NCBI GenBank assembly: GCA_016290325.1
Contig: JAEETL010000001.1
Location: 186,001-250,000, forward strand
DNA: 64,000 bases
Source: Muribaculaceae bacterium
Lineage (GTDB): Bacteria; Bacteroidota; Bacteroidia; Bacteroidales; Muribaculaceae
Direction of reading: 5' to 3'
Positions 9,588 to 18,560 of the stretch are shown one piece after another. The notes below the pieces were generated by a model, which was not told the DNA's origin, ran no database searches, and saw only the letters and a list, made by a program, of their open reading frames with translations. The position numbers and the translations under genes were made by a program. Each line of letters starts with the position of its first letter. The first letter of the stretch is position 1.

Positions 9588-10487
9588 TTATAGTTGATAA
9601 TTGTCCAGTGCTTGTTTCAGCTCGTTCTGGATGAGCAGTTTCAATTCAGTGGGTTCCAGTACCTCGACGCTGGAGCCGTGGGACATGATTTCTTCTTTCA
9701 GGTCATAGGTGATGCGCATCCTGTAAGTGAAAACCGAGTAGTTGTCATGCACCTCCTCCATCTGTGAAGGGTGCAACGGCAGGGCGCGGAAGTATTTTGC
9801 CTGGGTGGGTTCCACGCGCAGCACGATGCGTTTGGCTTTGTTCTTGTTGGTGATGATGCCGAAACAGTCCTTGAAAAACTCTGATGGCTTGACTCCATCG
9901 GGCATCTTGAATGTGTCCTGCAACAGGTTCAACTGGGTGATGCGGTCGAGCGAATAGGTCTTGACAGCACCATCCTTGATATTCATGCCGATGACATACC
10001 ACAACTGCTTAAAAATCTTGACGAAATAGGGCTCCAAAACGATGCCGTCGGTGGGTTGGGAGCGGGTATAGCTCTTGTAGGAGAAACGGATGCGGCGGTT
10101 TTGCTTCATCGCGTCGATGATGATGGGCAGATGCTCACGGGCTGATGGCACATTCTCTAGAATGATACGGTCTGATATATCGTGAGCATTGCTCAACATG
10201 CCGCTGAGCGATGCCGAATCCACAAGCCAGGACTGCAGTCGAGTGTTGTTTTCGCCCCCCGAGTCGTCGATGTAGTACTCAAAGGTGGACTTGTCGCACA
10301 CGATGTTGATGTCGAACATCTCCTCTACACCATCGCGGTAGTGAAAGAACGTGCGCCGCGCCAGTGGCTTCCCCTCGCTGATTTCGCTGCGCAGCCACGC
10401 GTCATTCAGGTCTTTGAGCGTGATGCGCCCATAGCGGTTGATGGTGTCCACCAGCCACACATAGCGGTTTATCAGGTTGCGAGCCAT
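9588..10487 (-). CDS. WYL-domain transcriptional regulator
   Basis: N-terminal HTH-like region, WYL-type core (RFSYKSYTR...EPYFVKIFKQLWYVIGMN). Confidence 0.85.
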   Translation of the reverse strand: MARNLINRYVWLVDTINRYGRITLKDLNDAWLRSEISEGKPLARRTFFHYRDGVEEMFDINIVCDKSTFEYYIDDSGGENNTRLQSWLVDSASLSGMLSNAHDISDRIILENVPSAREHLPIIIDAMKQNRRIRFSYKSYTRSQPTDGIVLEPYFVKIFKQLWYVIGMNIKDGAVKTYSLDRITQLNLLQDTFKMPDGVKPSEFFKDCFGIITNKNKAKRIVLRVEPTQAKYFRALPLHPSQMEEVHDNYSVFTYRMRITYDLKEEIMSHGSSVEVLEPTELKLLIQNELKQALDNYQL

Positions 10488-10509
10488 GCAGTAAAAAGGT
10501 TAAAGACTT

Positions 10510-11958
10510 TTACTTGTTGTTCTTGATGAGCAGGGCCAGGCCAATCATCGTCAAGGCGGCATTCAACAGCAGCAACTCAAAGCCCAGGGTGTAGTCATAA
10601 CTGTTCTTGAGCCACATCTGGATGAAGAAGCTGATAACGGGAGCAGCAATGCACACGACGGGCACCAGGCGGTCACGCACGGGGCTTTTACACATCATAC
10701 CAAAGGCGAACAGACCCAGGATGGGACCATAAGTGTAGCTGGCGAGGGTGTAAACCGCGCTGATGGCGTCGCTATTGCTGATGGCGTAGAAAATCAGGAT
10801 AACCAGACCCATGCAAGCAGCCATGGCGATATGAACCAGGCGGCGAGTGCGTCCCAATGCCTTATCGTCCTGCTTCTTGTCGGCCTCGAGGACATCGACA
10901 GTAAACGAGGTGGTGAGCGAGGTCAGCGCTGAACCGGCAGCCGAATAGGCGGCGGCAATCAGTCCAATGATGAATACCACGCCCAGCAGCACGGGCATCC
11001 CTTCGCTGAAGGCCACCGTGCCAAAGAGTTCGTCGGTCTTCTCGGGCATGGCAATGCCGTGGGCTTTGACGTGCAGGGTGAGCAGGGTACCTAAGATGAG
11101 GAACAGCGCAATGACAATAACCTGCAGGAAGACGCTTACGATGAGGTTCTTGGCCGATTCGCTGGCATTCTTGCAGGCGAGGCTGCGTTGCATCAGGTCC
11201 TGGTCAAGGCCCGTAGTGGCAATGACCATAAAGATACCGGCAATGAACTGTTTCCAGAAGTAGGTGCCCTCCTTGGGATTGTCAAAGAAGAACACACGTG
11301 AGCTCTCGTCACCTCCCACGGCTTTGCACAGGCCTGCCAGGTCATAACCCAGTCCCTTGGCGACAAAGTAGATGCTCAGCACCACCGACAAAATGAGGCA
11401 GAAACTCTTCAGCGTATCGGTCCAAATGACCGTCTTCACGCCACCTTGCAGGGTATAAAGGAAGATGAGGGCAATGGTGACAATGACGTTGATGACAAAG
11501 GGGATGTGCAACGGCGAGAACACCAACAACTGCAAGGTGACGCAAACCACGTAGAAACGTACAGCGGCACCGAGCATCTTGCTGATGAAGAAGAACCATG
11601 CGCCGCTCTTGTGGGTGCTGCCGCCAAAACGTTGCTCCAGGTAGCCGTAAATGGATACCAAGTTACGCTTATAGAATAGCGGGATAAGCACATAGGCGAT
11701 GACGAAGTAGCCGACAATGAAGCCAAGTGCCATCTGCAGGTAGCTGAAGCCCTTGGTGACGACCATACCGGGTACCGAAATAAAGGTCACGCCCGAGATG
11801 GGGGCTCCTAGCATGGCGATGGCGACAATAAACCATGGGGCCTGGCGGCCACCGCTCAGGGCGGTATTGGTGTCGCTCTTGCGCGATGCGGCCCATGAGA
11901 TGATAAACAGGAGAATGAAATAGCCAACTATCGTGGCGAGTACAATCCAGGGAGTCAT
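10510..11958 (-). CDS. sodium:solute symporter family transporter
   Basis: 482 aa polytopic; SSS-family pattern (GAPISGVTFISVPGMV, AAAYSAAGSALTSLTTSFTVDV). Confidence 0.92.
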   Translation of the reverse strand: MTPWIVLATIVGYFILLFIISWAASRKSDTNTALSGGRQAPWFIVAIAMLGAPISGVTFISVPGMVVTKGFSYLQMALGFIVGYFVIAYVLIPLFYKRNLVSIYGYLEQRFGGSTHKSGAWFFFISKMLGAAVRFYVVCVTLQLLVFSPLHIPFVINVIVTIALIFLYTLQGGVKTVIWTDTLKSFCLILSVVLSIYFVAKGLGYDLAGLCKAVGGDESSRVFFFDNPKEGTYFWKQFIAGIFMVIATTGLDQDLMQRSLACKNASESAKNLIVSVFLQVIVIALFLILGTLLTLHVKAHGIAMPEKTDELFGTVAFSEGMPVLLGVVFIIGLIAAAYSAAGSALTSLTTSFTVDVLEADKKQDDKALGRTRRLVHIAMAACMGLVILIFYAISNSDAISAVYTLASYTYGPILGLFAFGMMCKSPVRDRLVPVVCIAAPVISFFIQMWLKNSYDYTLGFELLLLNAALTMIGLALLIKNNK

Positions 11959-11966
11959 ATTTCTAG

Positions 11967-11994
11967 TTTAGAGTTTAGAGATTAGAGTTTAGAG
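11967..11994. repeat. period-7 tandem array (TTTAGAG TTTAGAG ATTAGAG TTTAGAG)
   Basis: Four 7-bp units read directly; 9 bp from symporter start codon. Confidence 0.85.
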
Positions 11995-12001
11995 ATGTCT
12001 A

Positions 12002-13267
12002 TTATTCATCGTAGAGGAGGTAGGGCTTGCGTTGCGTCTTGAAGCGTGCAACGTCGTCTTGCCAGGTGGCTTTGATTTCGTCGGCGCTCTTGCCCTCGGC
12101 AATCAAGTCGCGCACGCGGGTAGTACCCATGAGAAGGTCAAAGAAATTGCTCTTCAAGTAGAACTGGTGTCCGCCCTTGGTGAGGTTGCGGTAAGCGTCG
12201 ATGACATACTCCAGGTTGATGCCCTTGGCGATGATTTCCTCGGCATCCAGGTTGTGCAGGTCCACACCATAACACAGCTTGTCCATTTGTGGCGGGGTCT
12301 TGGCACCAAAGCGGCTTGTGGGCGTGAATGAGAAGGCATAGCCAGTCATGTCGGGGTGACCATAGACCTGGAAAGGCCAGTCGGTGCCGCGTCCCAGGCT
12401 CACCGTTGTGCCCTCAAAGTAGCACATCGAAGGATAGAGATAAATCGAGAGCATATTAGGCAGATTGGGACTCGGAGCAATGGGCAGTGAATAACGGGTT
12501 TGGTGGGTGTAGTTCTCACAGGGGATGACGGTGAGTTTACACTTGTTGCCGTCCTTGAGCCAGCCTTCGCCGTTGGCCATCTGAGCCAGTTCGCCCAATG
12601 TCATGCCGTGAACGGTGGGGATGGGCAGGCGGCCCACGCCCGACTTGAGTTTCATGTCCAGGATGGGACCGTCAACATACATGCCGTTAGGATTGGGGCG
12701 GTCAAGCACCATGAACTGCTTGTCATAGGTTATTGCGGCATCCATCAGGTTGATCATTGTCACATAATAGGTGTAGAATCTCAACCCCACGTCCTGAATG
12801 TCGGTCACGATAATGTCGATGCCGTCCATCACCTGCTTGCTGGGCATGGGCGACTTGCCGTCATAGAGCGACGCGATGGGGATACCTGTTTTCTCATCAA
12901 CACTGCTCGACACGTGCTCTCCAGCATCAGCTTTGCCGCGGAAACCATGCTCGGGCGAGAAAATGGTCACCACGTTCACGCCGTTCTCGAGCATCAGGTC
13001 CAGCGTGTGCTTGTCACCCACCATGCCGGTCTGATTGCTCAGTAGCGCCACACGCTTGCCCTTGAGCAAGGGCACGTATTCACTTGTGCGGGCAGCACCC
13101 AACACTACCTCGGCACTGGTTTTGTCAACTGTTTGTGCCGTCTGTTGTTGGCCAGGAGCTGTTGCGCTGGTCGTGCTTGCCGTGCTATGACATGCGTTAA
13201 GCGTGGTCAGCGACGAGAACGAGATCCACGCCATGGCCAGTAATAAGGAAATCTTAGTTGCTTTCAT
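12002..13267 (-). CDS. exo-beta-N-acetylmuramidase NamZ / DUF1343 family
   Basis: DUF1343 hallmarks (VALLSNQTGMVGDKHTLDLM, FSPEHGFRGKADAGE, LDRPNPNG, GRGTDWPFQ). Start moved from 13363 to ATG at 13267 because a TTTG-N20-TACTTTTG promoter lies at 13301-13332 and a lipoprotein-type signal follows. Confidence 0.88.
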   Translation of the reverse strand: MKATKISLLLAMAWISFSSLTTLNACHSTASTTSATAPGQQQTAQTVDKTSAEVVLGAARTSEYVPLLKGKRVALLSNQTGMVGDKHTLDLMLENGVNVVTIFSPEHGFRGKADAGEHVSSSVDEKTGIPIASLYDGKSPMPSKQVMDGIDIIVTDIQDVGLRFYTYYVTMINLMDAAITYDKQFMVLDRPNPNGMYVDGPILDMKLKSGVGRLPIPTVHGMTLGELAQMANGEGWLKDGNKCKLTVIPCENYTHQTRYSLPIAPSPNLPNMLSIYLYPSMCYFEGTTVSLGRGTDWPFQVYGHPDMTGYAFSFTPTSRFGAKTPPQMDKLCYGVDLHNLDAEEIIAKGINLEYVIDAYRNLTKGGHQFYLKSNFFDLLMGTTRVRDLIAEGKSADEIKATWQDDVARFKTQRKPYLLYDE

Positions 13268-13300
13268 TATGATTTTGGTTATTTGTTGTTTTCTATACTG

Positions 13301-13332
13301 CAAAAGTACCCATTTAAACGAAATATCCCAAA
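13301..13332 (-). promoter_or_regulatory. Bacteroidetes-type promoter of the NamZ gene (TTTG-N20-TACTTTTG)
   Basis: rc of CAAAAGTA (13301-13308) and CAAA (13329-13332), spacing 20. Confidence 0.6.
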
Positions 13333-13413
13333 CAATTTTTGTATTTTTGCCCTGTCTTGGCAACGCGCGTCATTATGCGACGCACATGCCGATTTATCTT
13401 ACAGGTATTGAGA

Positions 13414-15066
13414 ATGGCACTTGTCAATGATAAAAAGTGGGGTAGGACCAATGGCGCTTTGGCAGCCATTGTACTGGCTGCCGTGGCGTTTTATGTGCTC
13501 AACCTGTTGTCGCCCGAGTTTCACGATGATTTTGTCTATAAATTCATGCTCGTGAATGGCACTGTTGATTACTCCCGTCCAATCAATAGCTTGGCTGATG
13601 TGTTCCGTTCCCAAGTGGAGCATTATTTCGTGGCCAATGGCCGCAGCTTGGTGCATGTGCTGGTTCAGGTGTTCACTGGGCTGTTGGGTAAGCAGGTTTT
13701 CAATGTGCTCAATGCCATCGTTTTTGCCATTTTTGTCTATCTGCTGAAGAACAATGCCACGCGTCACTCGCGGGGTAACGGTGTTTTTGCAGTTACGATT
13801 ACGCTATCCCTTGTTTTGCTGTTGCCCTTGTTCAAGGATACGTTCCTGTGGCTGACTGGTAGCGTGAACTACCTGTGGAGCGGCACGGCAGTGTTGCTTT
13901 TCCTCTCGATATATGAGTCCAAGAGGTGCCTCTTCGTTAAAGACAATAGGGTAGTGGCGTGGCTGCTGCCGCTGGCATTGCTCATGGGCTGGACCCATGA
14001 GGGCATTTCGCTGCCGCTAGCGGTCTCGTTAGTGATGCTCAATCTTTTGGATTTTAAGCGTTCGCGACACACGTGGGGCTTTTGGTTCTCGGTGGCATTC
14101 CTTATGGGCGCTTTCATCACCGCTTTTGCCCCTGGCAACTTGGTGCGTTCATCGACGGCTGGCGGTTTTACTATGTCCACATTGGGGCTGAAAGTGCTGA
14201 ATAGCTTCTCGGTGTTTTCTCACCTTAAGATTGTCTATCTCGCCATCCTCCTGGCGGCTGTCCTGTGGTTTGTCAATCGGTCATTGGCCAGGGACGTGCT
14301 GAAGCAGAACAGGCACCTGTTGCTGGCGATATTGCTTTCAGCAGGCATCGTTTTTGTAGCGGGCTTGACTTCCCCGCGCACGGCGTTTGGCTTGGAGCTG
14401 TTCTCAATGGTCTTTGTCTTACGGTTAGTTGGCCAATGGTCGGCCTATTTAAAGGGTAAAACTTTGAATTGGTGTGCTGTCACCTTGTCAGTGCTGTTAA
14501 TCGGTTTTTATGCGCTATTGCTGAGCCACACCATTCCCACGTGGCAGGAAACGCAACGCCTCATCGCCCAAATCGAGCGCAACGAGGATGGCATCATCGG
14601 CACTCGCGAGCACGATGCCGGCATGTGCTCGTCCTTTGTTAGAACGATGATTTCTAACGACGCAGCCAAAAATGCCATCAATTACGATTCCCAAGGCTGG
14701 CCATTGAGCATCGCTGCCACCTATCATCGTGACTCATTGGTGTTTTTGCCCCAGGCGTTTCTTGACGACCTAGTTGCCCATGCTGAGAGATACGAGCGCA
14801 TGGACTTTAACTCGCCGTTTGAGTTCTTTGTCCAGCGCATCGATGATCCACCGTCGGTCCACGAGGTGACGTTTTTGTTGTCTCCCGCCGATTTTGATGG
14901 CCTGCCGTTCTTTTTCCGTCCCATTGCGCGACACATGAACCGATATACCGCCACTGAGGTCGTCGCCGAGAAATGGGCATCGGTTAAACTGTTAGGCAGG
15001 AATTATCTTTTGATTAAGAAAGATCACGATTTGGATTCTCGTCTGATCGACGTCAGAATTAGATGA
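13414..15066 (+). CDS. polytopic membrane protein, DUF6056-like, putative GT-C-type glycosyltransferase
   Basis: Multiple TM segments; PEFHDDF after TM1, NGRSLVH, GKQVFNVLN, FLWLTGSVNYLW motifs shared with three other window proteins. Start at 13414 preferred over 13339. Confidence 0.75.
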   Translation: MALVNDKKWGRTNGALAAIVLAAVAFYVLNLLSPEFHDDFVYKFMLVNGTVDYSRPINSLADVFRSQVEHYFVANGRSLVHVLVQVFTGLLGKQVFNVLNAIVFAIFVYLLKNNATRHSRGNGVFAVTITLSLVLLLPLFKDTFLWLTGSVNYLWSGTAVLLFLSIYESKRCLFVKDNRVVAWLLPLALLMGWTHEGISLPLAVSLVMLNLLDFKRSRHTWGFWFSVAFLMGAFITAFAPGNLVRSSTAGGFTMSTLGLKVLNSFSVFSHLKIVYLAILLAAVLWFVNRSLARDVLKQNRHLLLAILLSAGIVFVAGLTSPRTAFGLELFSMVFVLRLVGQWSAYLKGKTLNWCAVTLSVLLIGFYALLLSHTIPTWQETQRLIAQIERNEDGIIGTREHDAGMCSSFVRTMISNDAAKNAINYDSQGWPLSIAATYHRDSLVFLPQAFLDDLVAHAERYERMDFNSPFEFFVQRIDDPPSVHEVTFLLSPADFDGLPFFFRPIARHMNRYTATEVVAEKWASVKLLGRNYLLIKKDHDLDSRLIDVRIR

Positions 15067-15091
15067 TTATAAAAATATTGCCTATCTTTGC

Positions 15092-15889
15092 ATGATGATG
15101 AAAACGATACGAATCATAAGGATTGCCCTTTCGCTAGCGATTTTGCTCGTCACAGCGATGTTGGTATGGCTGGGACATAGCGACACATTGGCCCAGTACC
15201 AGTTGACGCTTAATTTGTCGAGTATCGTGCTGGGTGTGCTCATCACTTGGCTGATTGTCACCTTGCTTGTGGGGCGCGTCTATTGTTCCAGTGTATGCCC
15301 TATCGGCACCTTGCAGGACATTGCCGCTTGGCTTGATAAGCGGTTGAGAAATGGCGGTAAGGGTTATTATCACTTCGTTTTTGCCAACGACCGCATCCGT
15401 TACCTCACGTTGCTTCTCGTCGCAGTGAGTATGACTGCCGATGAGCGTTACTCGGGCTATGTACCCAGATTACTCGATCCTTCACGGTTATTTGCTGATT
15501 GCCTGAATATGCATGGTCTGTTGGGCGCTTCGATTTTTGGCCTATTGGGATCGGGTGTGGCGATTATCATCCTCGTTGGCATCCTATGGATGGCCTATCG
15601 TGGCGGTGGACGCACATTTTGCAACATCATCTGCCCGGTCGGCACTGCGTTGGGAGTCGTGAGCCGCGCTTCGCTCTACCATTTTGACATTGACACCGAC
15701 CTGTGTACTGGCTGCAATCTATGTGTACAGGAATGTAAGGCCCAATGCATCAATCCCAATGATCACACGATTGACCTTAGCCGATGTGTGATGTGCACCA
15801 ACTGTGCCGCATCCTGCCCTAACCGTGCCATCAAATTCACTAATACTCGAAAACGCCTGTCTACACCCCTGATGCAACCCACGGCTTAG
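15092..15889 (+). CDS. 4Fe-4S binding membrane protein (NapH/MauN/CcoG-like)
   Basis: CSSVCPIGTLQD, CNIICPVGTALG, then CTGCNLCVQECKAQC and CVMCTNCAASCP ferredoxin motifs; several TMs. Confidence 0.88.
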   Translation: MMMKTIRIIRIALSLAILLVTAMLVWLGHSDTLAQYQLTLNLSSIVLGVLITWLIVTLLVGRVYCSSVCPIGTLQDIAAWLDKRLRNGGKGYYHFVFANDRIRYLTLLLVAVSMTADERYSGYVPRLLDPSRLFADCLNMHGLLGASIFGLLGSGVAIIILVGILWMAYRGGGRTFCNIICPVGTALGVVSRASLYHFDIDTDLCTGCNLCVQECKAQCINPNDHTIDLSRCVMCTNCAASCPNRAIKFTNTRKRLSTPLMQPTA

Positions 15890-15895
15890 CGGCTA

Positions 15896-16738
15896 TTGGC
15901 GATAATGGAGGCGTTAAGAAAGATATGGCAAACCTGGGGACGCGAAATGCTGAAATTTTGCGTATGGGCTATCATGGCGATTTTGGTATGCTTTTTGCTG
16001 TATCAGGCTCTCGTGAACAGGACAACACAACACTTGATACCGCTCAGTGCCGGGGAACGTGACAGTCTAATGACCTTGGCATTGCCATCGGGCATGACCG
16101 ATACGCTCCTCAATAACGAGGCGTTTGATGTGCATTTCAACGCCAGGCAAGGCATTGCCAATTGTGTGGCCTATGAGCTAACCGTGGGAGAGTTGCACGG
16201 TGATGTGCCTCGCTTTGATTTCATGTGTGATACTGGCATCAAAGGCTGTCCTTTGCCTACCGACTATGCCGGTAGCGGCTTGGAACGTGGTCATCTGGTG
16301 CCGGCCGGTGATCTCAAGTGGAGCGAGAACGCCATGCGACAGTCATTCCTGATGACCAACATCTGCCCCATGTCCAAGTCACTTAACGAGGGTGGATGGG
16401 CAAAACTGGAGGAGAAGGTGCGCGAGTGGGTGAGACGCGACAGTGCGCTGCTGGTGTTTGCTGGCCCCGTGGTCAATAAGAACGACAGCACAATTGCCGA
16501 GGGCAGGGTGACCGTTCCTTCCCACTATTTCAAGGTAGTGATGGCGCCCTGTGTGAGACCCGTGCGGGCCATCGCGTTCATCTATCCTAACGGTAACAGT
16601 GGCGGACGGTTAAACAAATATGCCGTGAGTGTGGATGATGTTGAGAAGAGAACAGGGCTTGACTTCTTCCCTTTCCTGCCCGTTGACGAGCAACACCGCA
16701 TGGAATCCACCGTCAATCTCGAGGCATGGCTCAATTAA
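15896..16738 (+). CDS. DNA/RNA non-specific endonuclease (NucA family), N-terminal TM anchor
   Basis: SGLERGHLVPAGDLKWSENAMRQSFLMTNICPM; start codon ATG at 15904 also possible (MEALRKIW). Confidence 0.88.
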   Translation: MAIMEALRKIWQTWGREMLKFCVWAIMAILVCFLLYQALVNRTTQHLIPLSAGERDSLMTLALPSGMTDTLLNNEAFDVHFNARQGIANCVAYELTVGELHGDVPRFDFMCDTGIKGCPLPTDYAGSGLERGHLVPAGDLKWSENAMRQSFLMTNICPMSKSLNEGGWAKLEEKVREWVRRDSALLVFAGPVVNKNDSTIAEGRVTVPSHYFKVVMAPCVRPVRAIAFIYPNGNSGGRLNKYAVSVDDVEKRTGLDFFPFLPVDEQHRMESTVNLEAWLN

Positions 16739-16764
16739 AGATGATATAAAATCAAATAGAAAAG

Positions 16765-17682
16765 ATGAAGCAGAGTTTGAAGATTTGGATACTTTTTGCG
16801 GCAATGGTATTGGGTGGTGCCATCCCTCCGCAGGTAATCGGTGATAGCGGTATCACCACTCAGTGGTGTGCTCAAGCCAAATCCAAGAAAAAAGCCAAAA
16901 AGAAGAAAAACAAGAATAAGGCAAATAAGGCCAAGGCTAACAAGAGCAGTTTCTATAGCGCGGCTAGCCAGTCCACGTTGACGAGCAAGACCCCTCAGCA
17001 AGGCAGCAACACCTTGCTTGCGGTGGGTATCCCCAAGGGAGTGAGCAATGAGGTGATCAATTACAAGGCGATACGTGTCAATTTCAACCCGTCGTTGAGA
17101 ATCCCTAACTGCGTGGCCTACGAATTGACTGCGACGATGGTCGATATGGCCGATGCTCCTGACCATGAGAAGCGCAAAAGCTACAACTATGCCAAAGACC
17201 CAAACGTCAAGTCATGTCCCGAGCAATGGGAATATCGCGGCAGTGGCTATAGCCGTGGCCACATGGCACCCGCTATGGATATGCGCGGGGACAAGACGAC
17301 AATGGCCCAGTGTTTTTACATGACTAACATGTGTCCCCAGGACACCAAACTCAACAACGACCATTGGCGGGTACTTGAGGAAAAGGTTCATCGATGGGCA
17401 AAACGCGATAAGCGTCTCATGGTCTATACGGGTCCAATCATGGGCAAAAATCCCATGATGATTGGTAAAAACCAAGCCAACATCGCAGTGCCTGAAGCGT
17501 TTTTTAAGGTGTTATATGCTCCCGGCCAGGGTCGCTCAATCGCCTTTATCTATGAGAACCGTCCCTGCCCGGGCAACATCAGCAAGTATGCGGTTACCGT
17601 TGCCGAGGTCGAGCGCCGCACCGGCCTCACCTTCTCTTCGGCAATTCCTAAAAAACAATGCAATATCGCCGATTGGCAATAG
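16765..17682 (+). CDS. DNA/RNA non-specific endonuclease with signal peptide and lysine-rich linker
   Basis: SGYSRGHMAPAMDMRGDKTTMAQCFYMTNMCPQ; N-terminal signal then AKSKKKAKKKKNKNKANKAKANKSS. Confidence 0.9.
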   Translation: MKQSLKIWILFAAMVLGGAIPPQVIGDSGITTQWCAQAKSKKKAKKKKNKNKANKAKANKSSFYSAASQSTLTSKTPQQGSNTLLAVGIPKGVSNEVINYKAIRVNFNPSLRIPNCVAYELTATMVDMADAPDHEKRKSYNYAKDPNVKSCPEQWEYRGSGYSRGHMAPAMDMRGDKTTMAQCFYMTNMCPQDTKLNNDHWRVLEEKVHRWAKRDKRLMVYTGPIMGKNPMMIGKNQANIAVPEAFFKVLYAPGQGRSIAFIYENRPCPGNISKYAVTVAEVERRTGLTFSSAIPKKQCNIADWQ

Positions 17683-17692
17683 TCCTGGTTTG

Positions 17693-18445
17693 CTATAGCG
17701 TCATCCAGTAACGGCGATCCTCGGGAGACATTTTCTCTATCGCATAGCGTAATGCCGTGCGTGGCATCTCGTGCGCATGACGCTCGAGGAACTGTTGCAG
17801 CAGTTCCATACTGCAACGCTTGCCCACCTCGCGCAGCATCCAGCCTACTGCCTTGTGCATGAGGTCGTGAGGATGGTGCAGATGCACCTCGGCATAATGC
17901 AGGCCCCAAGAGGGATCGCCCTGCTGTGTGGTTTTCCAGGTACACACCATACTCATGCGCTGCTTCCACAGGCAGGAACTGTAGGCTAGTTGGTCTAGAA
18001 TCTCCCGTTTGTCCCCTAAGTGGGTGGGCAGTAAAAGCCATGTGCCCAAAATCTTAGGTGCCGACAGATCCACCAGATCCCAGTTGTTGGCCCATTCAGC
18101 GTGATTGAGATACAATTCAACAATGGCATCACGTCCGCTGATGGCCGCCTCGTCCTCAGCTAGGCGCTTGGTCGCCAATTTGCTGAACTTCTCAACCAGC
18201 ATGAGCAGCCCGCACAGCCTCACCTCGTGCCAGCGCGACGTGAGCAGTTGGGGTATCTCGTCAAGCGGCGTGTCACGCACCGCCAGCTTGACCACCTCGC
18301 GCGTTTGAGGCACTTTAAGGCCCAGAAACTCGTCACCCTCGCCATACTCCCCTGGTCCTGTCTTGAAGAACCGCATCAACTCATGCCGCTGCTTCTCGTT
18401 TTGCAACGACTCCATATATCCGATAATTTCACTTGCTGTCATCAT
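17693..18445 (-). CDS. DNA alkylation repair protein (AlkD-like HEAT repeat)
   Basis: KQRHELMRFFKTGPGEYGEGDEFLGLKVPQTREVVKLA...WANNWDLVDLSAPKILGTWL. Confidence 0.9.
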   Translation of the reverse strand: MMTASEIIGYMESLQNEKQRHELMRFFKTGPGEYGEGDEFLGLKVPQTREVVKLAVRDTPLDEIPQLLTSRWHEVRLCGLLMLVEKFSKLATKRLAEDEAAISGRDAIVELYLNHAEWANNWDLVDLSAPKILGTWLLLPTHLGDKREILDQLAYSSCLWKQRMSMVCTWKTTQQGDPSWGLHYAEVHLHHPHDLMHKAVGWMLREVGKRCSMELLQQFLERHAHEMPRTALRYAIEKMSPEDRRYWMTL

Positions 18446-18449
18446 AGCG

Positions 18450-18481
18450 CAAAGGTAATGTAAGTTGAATACAAGAGCAAA
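18450..18481 (-). promoter_or_regulatory. promoter of DNA alkylation repair gene (TTTG-N20-TACCTTTG)
   Basis: rc of CAAAGGTA (18450-18457) and CAAA (18478-18481), spacing 20; box ends 5 bp from start codon. Confidence 0.6.
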
Positions 18482-18560
18482 TTATTTTTTTGTATCAGCC
18501 GTTTTAACGTTAACCGAAAAAAGTGTTGTATCTTTGTGACTGAAATAAAATATCCTAATT

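Noticed and set aside
11967-11994. Heptad arrays as CRISPR or telomere-like ends
   Set aside because: Units are only 7 bp with no spacers, and they lie inside contiguous chromosomal genes; resemblance to plant-type TTTAGGG is superficial.
13268-13363. N-terminal extension of the NamZ ORF in the track
   Set aside because: The extension overlaps the TTTG-N20-TACTTTTG promoter; signal peptide starts at 13267.
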